A DNA stretch of 64,000 nucleotides from Aureimonas sp. SK2 (GTDB taxonomy: Bacteria > Pseudomonadota > Alphaproteobacteria > Rhizobiales > Rhizobiaceae). The DNA lies in the NCBI RefSeq assembly GCF_029813115.1, contig NZ_JAPZDS010000009.1, positions 124,001 to 188,000 of the forward strand, written 5' to 3'. This document shows, one piece after another, positions 31,473 through 39,377 of this stretch. The notes below the pieces were generated by a model. That model was not told where the DNA came from. It saw only the letters and a list, made by a program, of their open reading frames with translations, and ran no database searches. A program made the translations under genes and the position numbers. Every line of letters starts with the position of its first letter. The first letter of the stretch is position 1.

Positions 31473-31486
31473 GCGCAACTTTCGAC
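31473..31486 (-). promoter_or_regulatory. Class B box upstream of the protease operon
   Basis: Minus strand GTCGAAAGTTGCGC, 81 bp before the protease ATG. Transcription from it would have to pass the terminator at 31427-31456. Confidence 0.5.
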
Positions 31487-31546
31487 GGCGACCCCGAGGC
31501 CGCCGTCATATTTTTTCGGAGGGCGTGCGCGGGGCCGCCCGGCGCC

Positions 31547-32017
31547 TCAGAAGCCGAAAGCGTACATCGCTCTGCGGTGGTCAACGTTTAGACGGCTCCG
31601 GTGCCCCTCGACCACTTCGAAGGCCACCTGCGCGTAGCCGGGGTGCTTTTGGCGCACGGCCGCAGGGAGCCGGGTAACCGCCTCGCCGACGCGCTGCCAG
31701 CGCTTGCCCAGCAGGCGGCGAGCGTGAACGTCTTCGACAATGGCGAAGAGGACGTCGCGCAGCTCCTGCGGCCACTCCGCCGCCTCGGTGTCGGCGGCGG
31801 CGAGGGTTACCCCGTGGTGAGCGAGCCTCGCCTTGCAGGCTTCCTGTCCGTCCTCGTTGCCGGGGATGTGGAAGTGGACGTCGCGGCTCTTCTCGACGCC
31901 GCCCGAGAACGCGGCCATCTCCGCCGCGATGGACTCCATGTGCGCGTCGTACTCGTCGTCCGCGAGGAAGAGTCCGAGGTCGAAGGTGGCCGTCGTGGTC
32001 GTGGATGTCGTGAGCAT
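31547..32017 (-). CDS. Hypothetical cargo protein, 156 aa
   Basis: ATG at 32017 with GGGGAGACGCACC upstream. The protein is soluble, with a His-containing segment (DVHFHIPGNEDGQ, about residues 45-57) and a helical C-terminal half. No family recognised. It has its own class A promoter and a terminator below the stop, so it is an autonomous moron within the head module. Confidence 0.65.
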   Translation of the reverse strand: MLTTSTTTTATFDLGLFLADDEYDAHMESIAAEMAAFSGGVEKSRDVHFHIPGNEDGQEACKARLAHHGVTLAAADTEAAEWPQELRDVLFAIVEDVHARRLLGKRWQRVGEAVTRLPAAVRQKHPGYAQVAFEVVEGHRSRLNVDHRRAMYAFGF

Positions 32018-32042
32018 GGTGCGTCTCCCCTGTCGCTTCTCA

Positions 32043-32072
32043 AGCGTCAGGCGCCGGCGGGCAGGGACCTAA
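32043..32072 (-). promoter_or_regulatory. Class A promoter for the 32017 gene
   Basis: TTAGGT (32072-32067), 18-bp spacer with GCCGGC, GACGCT (32048-32043). Confidence 0.45.
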
Positions 32073-32184
32073 TCACAAGCGTGCGATCGCTAGCTACCGA
32101 AACGACGGGCATGGGCGTGTCCTTGCTTTAAGTGGAACACGGGAATCTAGTGTCGCTCCATCGGGATGCGGCGTGAGGGGCTCG

Positions 32185-32451
32185 ATGACCGTCGAACGAC
32201 TGATAGGCATCATCGTCGACTACGAGGAGCGAGACGGCCGCGCCAAGCGCTCCAAGATCAAAGAGGTCTACGGAGCCGGGTTCGAAGGCGCCATCCGCGA
32301 TGCCGGGGAGCGGGGGCTCGCGGATGACCTGCCGGACGGTACGGTCGGACTGACATCAGAGGGGCGTAAACTCAGCAAAGAGAATCCATCAGGAAGCGTT
32401 AACGATTTAGCGCCTAAACTGATGGACGGACACGGAGACAATTCGCGTTGA
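32185..32451 (+). CDS. Small basic/acidic mixed protein, 88 aa, coupled to the GGDEF gene
   Basis: ATG at 32185 follows GAGGGG at five bases. The fold pattern (MTVERLIGIIVDYEERDGRA, then a helix and DLPDGTVGLTSEGRKLSKE) looks like a winged-helix domain, with TSEGRKL like the wing of DNA-binding domains. Its stop overlaps the TTG start of the diguanylate cyclase, so it is likely a regulator or partner. Function is inferred only. Confidence 0.6.
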   Translation: MTVERLIGIIVDYEERDGRAKRSKIKEVYGAGFEGAIRDAGERGLADDLPDGTVGLTSEGRKLSKENPSGSVNDLAPKLMDGHGDNSR

Positions 32452-33368
32452 AACCCTCTCTCGATCCAGACGCATTGGCCGTGCCCTTGTTCGTCGTCGA
32501 CGTCGAGGATGGCGCGCGTTTCCGGTTTGCCCACATGAACGAGGCGGCGGAGCGGGAGTTCGGACTCTCGTCCTCGCGCATCATCGGGCAGCTCTTCGGC
32601 GATTGCCTCAGCGGCCGAGTGGCCGACCTCTTGACCGCGCGCTACGAGGCATGCGTCAGGTCGGGCGTGGCATGCGAGTTCGAGGACTACGCGGACCTGA
32701 TCGACGGCCGGAGGTGGTTTCGCACAACCCTTTCTCCGGAGCATGACCCGGTCACAGGGCAGGTCGTGCGCATCGTCGCGGTGTCCCAGAACATCACAGG
32801 GATCAAGCGGCGGCATGCCGAGCTGACGGCCTTCGCGCACCAAGACCCTCTCACCGGATTGGCGAACCGACGTCTCTTCGACGTCATCTCGCAGGATGCG
32901 GCCGCCGAGGCCGTGTACACCAACGCCGGGTTCGCACTCCTCGTCGCGGACCTGGACGACCTGAAAGGCATCAACGACGCCCACGGCCACCGCGTCGGCG
33001 ACGAGGCGATCCGGTGCGTCGCCGACGCGCTTGCGTCCTGCTGCCGAGCGGGGGAAACCGTGGCCCGCGTGGGGGGCGACGAGTTCCACCTCCTGCTCCG
33101 CGAGACGACGTCGACGGGGCTGTCGGCGCGCGTCGAGGCGATCGTCGCGGCCGTCTCCGCCGGCGCGGGTTCCATCGACCACCCGGACACGATCAGCGTC
33201 AGCGTCGGCGGAGCAATCTGGCGCCCCGGCACCGAACTGGACGCCGCCTTGGTCGATGCCGACGTCGAGATGTACCGGGCCAAGAAGGCGCGGAAGTCGT
33301 CGCCTGGCCCAACCCGAGGGACAAACTCGGGCCGTCACGATTTTGATGGGCGCCGTCGCCGCGTCTAG
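32448..33368 (+). CDS. PAS-GGDEF diguanylate cyclase, 306 aa
   Basis: TTG at 32448 overlaps the preceding stop (TTGA). Residues 10-125 form a PAS domain (VPLFVVDVEDGARFRFAHMN, ending VAVSQNITGIKRR). Residues 130-290 form the GGDEF domain: DPLTGLANRR, ADLDDLKGINDAHGHRVGDE and an intact VGGDEF active site. No membrane segment, so it is cytosolic. It is on the opposite strand to the virion genes, between portal and protease, so it can be expressed in the lysogen. A second c-di-GMP protein lies at 17647. Confidence 0.9.
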   Translation: MKPSLDPDALAVPLFVVDVEDGARFRFAHMNEAAEREFGLSSSRIIGQLFGDCLSGRVADLLTARYEACVRSGVACEFEDYADLIDGRRWFRTTLSPEHDPVTGQVVRIVAVSQNITGIKRRHAELTAFAHQDPLTGLANRRLFDVISQDAAAEAVYTNAGFALLVADLDDLKGINDAHGHRVGDEAIRCVADALASCCRAGETVARVGGDEFHLLLRETTSTGLSARVEAIVAAVSAGAGSIDHPDTISVSVGGAIWRPGTELDAALVDADVEMYRAKKARKSSPGPTRGTNSGRHDFDGRRRRV

Positions 33369-33382
33369 CCCGATCTGTTTTA

Positions 33383-33868
33383 TCAACCATCGCCGCAAGC
33401 CTTCGCGGCCGCCGCCTGTGCCTCACGATTCGCCTTCACGATGGCGACCCGCTCCGGCGTGCCGCCGAGCGAGGTGACGACAAGGCGGCTGCCCGCCTCC
33501 AGCGACATCCGTACGATCGCGGCGCACGGCGCGCCGCCGCCGGCGGACACCCACTCGATCTTGCCGCCGAACGGCGCGCCCGTCGCCCCAATGCCGAGCG
33601 GCTCCATCTCTCCGCCCGCGCCGTCGCGGACCTCATCGCGCTTGCCCTTGGCCGCCGGGCCGAAGGTCGCTGCCGCCCGCCCGTCGGCGTAGTAGAGGAC
33701 GGCCGCCAGCCCGTCCGGACCCCGGCAGAAGTGCGCAAACTCGTCCTCGCGGATGTCGACGCTGCGACAGGAGGCGACGTCGGTGTAGGTGGACTTCATC
33801 GACGCGGCCGAGGCCGGCATGGAGGAAGCGAGGGTGGCGAGGGCGAGGAGGACGACGGCTGCGCGCAT
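33383..33868 (-). CDS. Secreted cargo protein, 161 aa
   Basis: The ATG at 33868 opens a signal peptide (MRAAVVLLALATLASSMPAS, cleavage near ASA-A). The mature part has three or four Cys, which may form disulfides, and beta-rich segments (GLAAVLYYADGRAAATFG, SRLVVTSLGG). No family recognised. A half-site of the GANTC repeat (GAGACTCCGAG, 33870-33880) lies at the start codon, probably coincidental with its control region. Confidence 0.7.
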   Translation of the reverse strand: MRAAVVLLALATLASSMPASAASMKSTYTDVASCRSVDIREDEFAHFCRGPDGLAAVLYYADGRAAATFGPAAKGKRDEVRDGAGGEMEPLGIGATGAPFGGKIEWVSAGGGAPCAAIVRMSLEAGSRLVVTSLGGTPERVAIVKANREAQAAAAKACGDG

Positions 33869-33963
33869 TGAGACTCCGAGCAAAGGTTTGTCAGACCTTG
33901 CCCCGGGACGTCGTAAGGCGGTGTTTCCGCAATCCATCAAGTTGCCGGCTTCTCTCCCTCAAA

Positions 33964-33998
33964 CGAAAACGGGCGGCACCCAATCGGATGCCGCCCGT
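33964..33998 (-). terminator. Rho-independent terminator
   Basis: Minus strand ACGGGCGGCA, ten bases, TGCCGCCCGT, then TTTCG. It ends transcription of the PRC-barrel gene. Confidence 0.8.
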
Positions 33999-34021
33999 CC
34001 AACGCGTCCCATCGGGGAACG

Positions 34022-34543
34022 TCAGTCGCGGTTCTCGTAGGAGAACGTCGGAGCGTTGGTCAGCTCCTCCTTGTTCGTGTTCACCATGGCGCGCAGCGTG
34101 CCGTTCTGGTCAGCCAGCACGATGCTGGAGGGGTCGAGAAGCACGTAGCGGTCGCCGATGCCGAGGAAGCCGCCGACGCTGACGACGACGCCGCTGATCG
34201 TCTTGCCGTCCTTGATCACGAGGTCCTCGATCTCGCCGATGTCCTCGTTCTGGTTGTTGTAGACGTCGAGGTCCTCGAGGCGCGACGCCATGATGTCGGC
34301 TTCCGAGATCGTGACGTACTTCAGGGCGACGGTGGCCGAGGTGCCCATCATCATGCCGCCGGACATCTCGCCCGTGGTGGCTCCGGGTGCCGGGGCAGCC
34401 GTCGCCATCGGGGCGGCGGGCGTCGTGGTCGCGGCAGGAGCGGCAGGCGTCGTGGTGGTCGCCGGGGCCGCCGGGGTGGCCGTCTGCGCCATCGCGGACG
34501 AGGCGGCGAGGATTGCTGCGGCGGCGGTCAGGGCAAATTTCAT
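34022..34543 (-). CDS. Secreted PRC-barrel domain protein, 173 aa
   Basis: ATG at 34543 starts a signal peptide (MKFALTAAAAILAASSAMAQ). Residues 22-70 are a Pro/Ala/Thr repeat linker. Residues 75-165 match the PRC-barrel pattern common in alphaproteobacterial periplasmic proteins: LEDLDVYNNQNEDIGEIEDL, then IKDGKTISGVVVSVGGFLGI and DRYVLLDPSSI. It is bacterial in style and is cargo in the head module, with its own terminator. Confidence 0.88.
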   Translation of the reverse strand: MKFALTAAAAILAASSAMAQTATPAAPATTTTPAAPAATTTPAAPMATAAPAPGATTGEMSGGMMMGTSATVALKYVTISEADIMASRLEDLDVYNNQNEDIGEIEDLVIKDGKTISGVVVSVGGFLGIGDRYVLLDPSSIVLADQNGTLRAMVNTNKEELTNAPTFSYENRD

Positions 34544-34669
34544 CGTGAGTTCCAAAGGTTGGCCGGATCGCTTGTGGCCCGGCTTCCCTTCGTCAACAAA
34601 CGCGCGGCGGAATGGTTCACATTTTTGCCACAAGGCGACGGACGCGGGAGGCCGTCCGGCGCCCTGCCG

Positions 34670-36265
34670 CTACGCCGCCTCCGCCTCCTCGATCCTCTCC
34701 ACCGTCTCGGAGATTTCCGCCTCGACGATGTCCTTGACCCGCTGGCCGGGATCCGATGGCGCCGGGGCCGCCGCATCTGCTCCCGGGTACACCGTGTAGG
34801 CCAGCTCCAGCTTGTCGGCCCGCGCCTTGTCCCGCGCGTTCTCGAGGTCAATCTTCTCGACATCGTCCCCCATGAGGGCGACGCCGCGCTTGCGCGACAG
34901 AAGCCCGGCCGAGATGGCGGCGGCGACGGCGGTGACTTCCTGCACCGGGTGGATGTGACCGCGAGCCGGGGACACCCATTCCACGCGCATGTAGTCGCGC
35001 TTGCGGGCGTTCACGGGCGGCGTCCACCTGCCGGACGTGATCGCGGTCTCGACGAACCGCCTCCAGGTCGGCTTGCAAAGCTGTTGCACGACCATGTGGT
35101 ACTGGAGGCTCTCGATCAGGCGCCCGACCTCCAGCATCATCGCGCGGTACTGGCGGTCCGACACCTTCTCGAAGTTGAGCGTCAGGTGCTCGTACGCCAG
35201 CCCAACCGAGACGGCCGCCATCGAGATGTTCTCGCGGCGGTACGGCCCGTAGTTTGCGTCCGAAGACGGCGGCTGCGAGAAGGTGACCTTGTAGCCGGGC
35301 GGCAGCTCGACCCACGTGTTCGGTTCGAGCGGCTGGAGCATCGCCCCCTCGTCGTCGGCGGGCAGCGCGCCCGGCACCGAGCCGTCGTCATCGATGGGCC
35401 GCTCGTAGAAGCCGCCGTAGGTGGAGGTGCCCTTCTTCCGCTCCAGCTCCGCGATGTCGTACGTCCGCAGCGCGTCGAAGGTATTCAATGCCGGGGCCGC
35501 CCACGGCACGCCGCGCGTGTCGCCCGGCCGCTCCGGAAGGTACATTAGGATGACGTCGCGCGCCGGGACAGGTTCGGGCATCAGTGCGTTGGTGCGCCCG
35601 GTCCAGTCGGACGGGTGGTGACGGTAGATGTGGTAGGCCGTCACGCGATCGATGGCGTCGCGCTCCACGCCGCCGACGATCCAGTTTCCGTTCGCCGCCT
35701 GCTGGGTCAGCGTCAGGGGAAGGTGGTCGCCTTCCATCATCTGCAACTGAAGCGGCACGGCGTCCATGTCGTCGTCGCGGCGCTCGCGGAACCGGAACAG
35801 CACCTCGCCGGACAGCGAGGCGGTGAACACGGCATGCCACTGCATCCCGTAGAAATCGAGCTGCCCCCGCGAGTCCGCCTGCTCGACCCAGTCCTCCCAA
35901 AGCTCGGCGAGGTCGGGGTACGGAATGATGGGTTTTACGCCGTAGTGGATGACGTTGTTCGCGACCTGGCGCATCGCCTGTCGGTAGAGCGGGTCGTTCC
36001 GGTAGGTGTGGCGGCTTCGGCGCCGGATGACCTCGTGCTCTCCGAGCGCGCCGTTCGGGCCGACGTCGGCCGAGGCCTCAACGCGCGGCGACCGGGAGGC
36101 GGCTTCGTACGCCGTCCGACCCGCGCGAAACATCGCCGACGCTCCGAAGAACGCCGAGCGCATGGAGGACATCACCCGGCTGGCGACGCGGGTCGCGCGG
36201 GCGGGCGGGGACGGAGCGACCGGAGCGGAAGCGGCCTCGCCGATGGAGCGGTTGGCCTTCGCCAT
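34670..36265 (-). CDS. Portal protein (lambda family), 531 aa
   Basis: ATG at 36265. Family hallmarks: an early RRRSRHTYRNDPLYRQAMRQ segment, EALF-type region VLFRFRERRDD, QLQMMEGDHLP, and YMPERPGDTRGVPWAAPAL just before the core helix. The C-terminus is acidic. The dodecameric portal is the DNA entry channel and the docking site for terminase. It follows gpW by two bases, as in lambda A-W-B order. Confidence 0.9.
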   Translation of the reverse strand: MAKANRSIGEAASAPVAPSPPARATRVASRVMSSMRSAFFGASAMFRAGRTAYEAASRSPRVEASADVGPNGALGEHEVIRRRSRHTYRNDPLYRQAMRQVANNVIHYGVKPIIPYPDLAELWEDWVEQADSRGQLDFYGMQWHAVFTASLSGEVLFRFRERRDDDMDAVPLQLQMMEGDHLPLTLTQQAANGNWIVGGVERDAIDRVTAYHIYRHHPSDWTGRTNALMPEPVPARDVILMYLPERPGDTRGVPWAAPALNTFDALRTYDIAELERKKGTSTYGGFYERPIDDDGSVPGALPADDEGAMLQPLEPNTWVELPPGYKVTFSQPPSSDANYGPYRRENISMAAVSVGLAYEHLTLNFEKVSDRQYRAMMLEVGRLIESLQYHMVVQQLCKPTWRRFVETAITSGRWTPPVNARKRDYMRVEWVSPARGHIHPVQEVTAVAAAISAGLLSRKRGVALMGDDVEKIDLENARDKARADKLELAYTVYPGADAAAPAPSDPGQRVKDIVEAEISETVERIEEAEAA

Positions 36266-36266
36266 G

Positions 36267-36518
36267 TCAGTAGCCTCTCAGGGGAATGGGGCGGACGTGC
36301 CGGACGCGGGGACGCGGCTGCGCGCCGTCACACTCGTCGAGCCGCTCGTAGAGGTCGCGCAGCACGCTGATCGCGTCGGCGCGTCGGACGTAGACGACGG
36401 TGCCGGCCGCCGAGTAGCCGACGGACTGCGCACCCGTCGTCAGGCCCTCCTCGAGTCCGCGGATGGCGACGACGAGTTCGTCTCGGGTCCAGGTTCTGAA
36501 CAGGCGCATGCGGGTCAT
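36267..36518 (-). CDS. Head-tail joining protein (gpW-like), 83 aa
   Basis: ATG at 36518 overlaps the terminase stop (ATGA). The two-helix layout with RDELVVAIRGLEEGLTTGAQSV and the GTVVYVRRADAISVLRDLYE hairpin-helix part match gpW, which seals the portal after packaging. Its size (68 in lambda) and place between TerL and portal agree. A longer start at 36524 is possible. Confidence 0.8.
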   Translation of the reverse strand: MTRMRLFRTWTRDELVVAIRGLEEGLTTGAQSVGYSAAGTVVYVRRADAISVLRDLYERLDECDGAQPRPRVRHVRPIPLRGY

Positions 36519-38659
36519 CCCCATCTCGAGACGCGCATCGCGCGCGGGCGGCGGACCACCGGAGGCGGTCGGGAGGGCGGTGGCGGCGGCGGTGCCGGAG
36601 GCTCCGACGCCGCGACACGGACGGGTGCCATCGGCGGCGCGGCAGGTGCCGCATCGCGCGCTTCGGTGGCGGGTTCGATGTCCGTCGCCTCGGCCTGCGC
36701 GCTACGGTCGGGGCCTCCGTAGGCGTCGGAGATCTCGCCCGTCTCCGGGTCGTGGGCGGGATCCCTGCTGATCCCGGCTCGGTCCGCTGCGACATTCAAG
36801 TCGCGCCAGCGCAGGAAGGACTGCTTCAGCCCGCAGAGCGCGGCGTAGGAGTAGATGAGGCAGTCCCAGGGCTCCCCGGTGTTCGCCTTCGACTTCCGCA
36901 TCCAGAACTTGCGGCCGCGCTTGTCGACGACGAACTTCTCGGCCGTCAGCCCCTTGAAGTAATCCTCGGGGAGCGACGACGGGAACGTCGGACCATCAGG
37001 CCCCGTCACCTTCAGCTTGCGCCCGACGGCGTCCTTCGCGAGCTGGGTGTCGATCATGTAGAACGACATCCCCTTGGCCTTGTCGCGCGAGACCTTCTTC
37101 GGCCACACCGCCGGAGAGCGGCTGCCCAAGGCGTTGTTCTTCCCCTTGATCGCCCAGACGTTTCGCTTGATGCGCTGGTGCGCGTACAGCTTGGTCGCGT
37201 CCCCGAAATGGCCGCCCATGTCGTTGGCGCTTGCCTGAACGAAGTGCTCCGAACCGTCGCGCTTCCGGAAACCGCGCTGGAGGATCGCGTCGAGCGCGGC
37301 GTCGGCATCTGGCGTTCCCGGCTCCCCGGCGACGATCCAGTGTCCGATGACGCGCGGCATCTCGTGACGGCTCCAGCCGACCACGGTTACCTCGCGGGAG
37401 GCGATCGTCTCGATTTCGGAACCTTCCTTGTTCGTCTGGGTGTCGACCCCGGCCGTCATCACCACGACGTCGTCCGGCACCTCGGCGGGGTACGGCACCG
37501 TCATGGCGTGGGCGGCGTCGGCGTCCATCCCGCCGCCGGACAGGTCATCCCACGGCTCCCCGGCGAAGTTGTTGATCCACGCCTTCAGCTTCTCCGGGTC
37601 GCCCTGCGCCGCCAGCCAGCGCTGCGCGATGTTCGCCCAGTTCGCTTTCGGCGCCTGGGAGAGCCACTGCGGCCAGTGGTAGCCGTAGTTGCCCGGCACC
37701 TTGGGGATCTGGTGGACATAATGGCCGAGGTCGTCCATCCGGACCTTCTCGGTCTCGTCGATGTCCTTCTCGCAATGGACGCAGACGTACCAGCACCGGG
37801 TGACGACGCCGCGCGCGTCGACGTCGTACTTGAACCCGTGCTTGATCTTCGGACCGCCCCAGACGAGTTCCTGGAACTGGCCGCAGTGCGGACAAGGAAC
37901 GTGGTAGACGCCCTTCGTCGACTCCTGCCACGCCTTCTCGCCGATGGTGTCGCGGTGCGTCGGCGAGGACCCGGCGTAGACCTTCGAGTCCCAGAAGTCG
38001 GTGCCGCGCTCGCGGAACAGGTCGAACTTGTTGCCCTGGTCCTTCTCGCCGCCGCGACCCTGCCAAGCCTCGGCGTTGACCTCGTCGCAGAAGATATGCC
38101 TGCCTTTGATGCGCCGGGCCGCGTCGTCGGACGCGGCGCCGCGCATGTAGAGGATGCCGCCGTTCCGGTACATGTGGAGATCCCACTTGTCCTGCGGCTG
38201 CCCGCGCGCGGGCGTGCGGATGATGGCCGCGAACGCCGGGATGTCCCTCGTCCGAGGGTCGATGTTCTCGTCGTAGAACCCTTGCGCGTCGTCGTCCGTC
38301 GGCTGCACGTAGATGACGCGCGAGCCGAGGTAGGTGACGGAGTAGCAGGTGAGGAAGCTGGTCAGCATGGACCAGCCGACCTGCGTTCCCTTTCGGACAG
38401 TCACCTGCGAGCAGTCGGGGTCCATCAGCCTGTTGGCCGGCTCGCGCTGGTAGCCGCGCAGCGTGACCTGACCCGACTTCGAGGACTCGCCGTTCGCGAG
38501 TCGCACGTTCTGCGAGATCCACTCCGACGGCAGGAGGGGCGGCGGGATCTGGAGGACGTCGTTGCGCAACGAATCCATGGCGCGCGCGAACGCGGCCTCG
38601 CCCGTGTGCACGGGGAGGCTCTCGAGCCGGATCTCGTCTGCGACCGCCGACATGGTCAC
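36515..38659 (-). CDS. Terminase large subunit (GpA type), 714 aa
   Basis: GTG at 38659 overlaps the TerS stop; ATG 38653 is an alternative. The ATPase part holds a deviant Walker A (VRKGTQVGWSM, about 88-98), Walker B (IFCDEVNA) and a zinc-binding pair PCPHCGQ and VCVHCEK, all typical of lambda GpA. The nuclease domain begins VVMTAGVDTQ (catalytic Asp). The C-terminus is Pro-rich. It cuts cos and drives DNA into the prohead, so cohesive-end packaging is expected. Confidence 0.93.
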   Translation of the reverse strand: MTMSAVADEIRLESLPVHTGEAAFARAMDSLRNDVLQIPPPLLPSEWISQNVRLANGESSKSGQVTLRGYQREPANRLMDPDCSQVTVRKGTQVGWSMLTSFLTCYSVTYLGSRVIYVQPTDDDAQGFYDENIDPRTRDIPAFAAIIRTPARGQPQDKWDLHMYRNGGILYMRGAASDDAARRIKGRHIFCDEVNAEAWQGRGGEKDQGNKFDLFRERGTDFWDSKVYAGSSPTHRDTIGEKAWQESTKGVYHVPCPHCGQFQELVWGGPKIKHGFKYDVDARGVVTRCWYVCVHCEKDIDETEKVRMDDLGHYVHQIPKVPGNYGYHWPQWLSQAPKANWANIAQRWLAAQGDPEKLKAWINNFAGEPWDDLSGGGMDADAAHAMTVPYPAEVPDDVVVMTAGVDTQTNKEGSEIETIASREVTVVGWSRHEMPRVIGHWIVAGEPGTPDADAALDAILQRGFRKRDGSEHFVQASANDMGGHFGDATKLYAHQRIKRNVWAIKGKNNALGSRSPAVWPKKVSRDKAKGMSFYMIDTQLAKDAVGRKLKVTGPDGPTFPSSLPEDYFKGLTAEKFVVDKRGRKFWMRKSKANTGEPWDCLIYSYAALCGLKQSFLRWRDLNVAADRAGISRDPAHDPETGEISDAYGGPDRSAQAEATDIEPATEARDAAPAAPPMAPVRVAASEPPAPPPPPPSRPPPVVRRPRAMRVSRWG

Positions 38660-39249
38660 CCGGCGGACGGGGCCGCCCCGCCGTCCGTGCGCAGGGCGGA
38701 TAGGGCACCGGACACCGCCTCGTCGACGATCTCCTTCACGCGCTTGGCGACCTTGCGCTCGACTTGGCCGGCGGCGGTGTCGCCGATGCCCGTCAGGCGG
38801 CCCCGGATCTCCGCGTAGTCGGCGGCAACGCGATCAAGCATGACGCTGGTGCGCGACAGGGTGCCCATGATCTCCGCCGCCTCGGCCTCAGCTATGATGG
38901 CCTGCGCCACGGCCCGGCGCCGCTTGGCTTCGCCCTCGGTGACCGCACCATCCGGCCCGGCGCCCAGCTTCTCGGCGGCGGCCTCGGCGGAACGGCGCTC
39001 CAACCAGCGGACGACCTCAGCGACATCGAGCGCCCACTCCCGCCCGGTATCGCGGTCCGCCTTCTCGACAAAGGGGCAGCCTTGGTCAAGCCACTTCTTG
39101 ACCGTGTTGCGGTCCCGGTCGAGGGCGCCGGCGATCTGCGAGAGGGACATCTGCCGGCCGCGCGCGGCGTCTCGGCGGGAGGGTGCCGCGTGCGTGCCGA
39201 CGTCGGTCGGGTTCAGCACCCCCTCGGGCTGTTTGGCGGTCTTGGGCAT
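38656..39249 (-). CDS. Terminase small subunit (Nu1-like), 197 aa
   Basis: ATG at 39249. After a basic N-terminus, residues 34-60 are a winged HTH (MSLSQIAGALDRDRNTVKKW, LDQGCP) like gpNu1. The middle is an Ala/Glu coiled coil for assembly with the large subunit, and the C-terminus is the TerL-binding segment. It recognises cos DNA, which should lie nearby, possibly in 39250-39377. Confidence 0.82.
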   Translation of the reverse strand: MPKTAKQPEGVLNPTDVGTHAAPSRRDAARGRQMSLSQIAGALDRDRNTVKKWLDQGCPFVEKADRDTGREWALDVAEVVRWLERRSAEAAAEKLGAGPDGAVTEGEAKRRRAVAQAIIAEAEAAEIMGTLSRTSVMLDRVAADYAEIRGRLTGIGDTAAGQVERKVAKRVKEIVDEAVSGALSALRTDGGAAPSAG

Positions 39250-39291
39250 GCGGCGGGATCCCCTGTTCTCAGGGGATGCCGACACGTCCGC

Positions 39292-39305
39292 GTGCAACAT
39301 TCGAC
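39292..39305 (-). promoter_or_regulatory. Class B box upstream of the terminase operon
   Basis: Minus strand GTCGAATGTTGCAC, 43 bp before the TerS start. It heads the longest virion transcript. Confidence 0.6.
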
Positions 39306-39377
39306 GGCGGGGTGCTGATGCCGAACCGCCGAAACCAAGAATGTTGACGGCGACGGGGTGAGGGCGCCCGTTACCCC

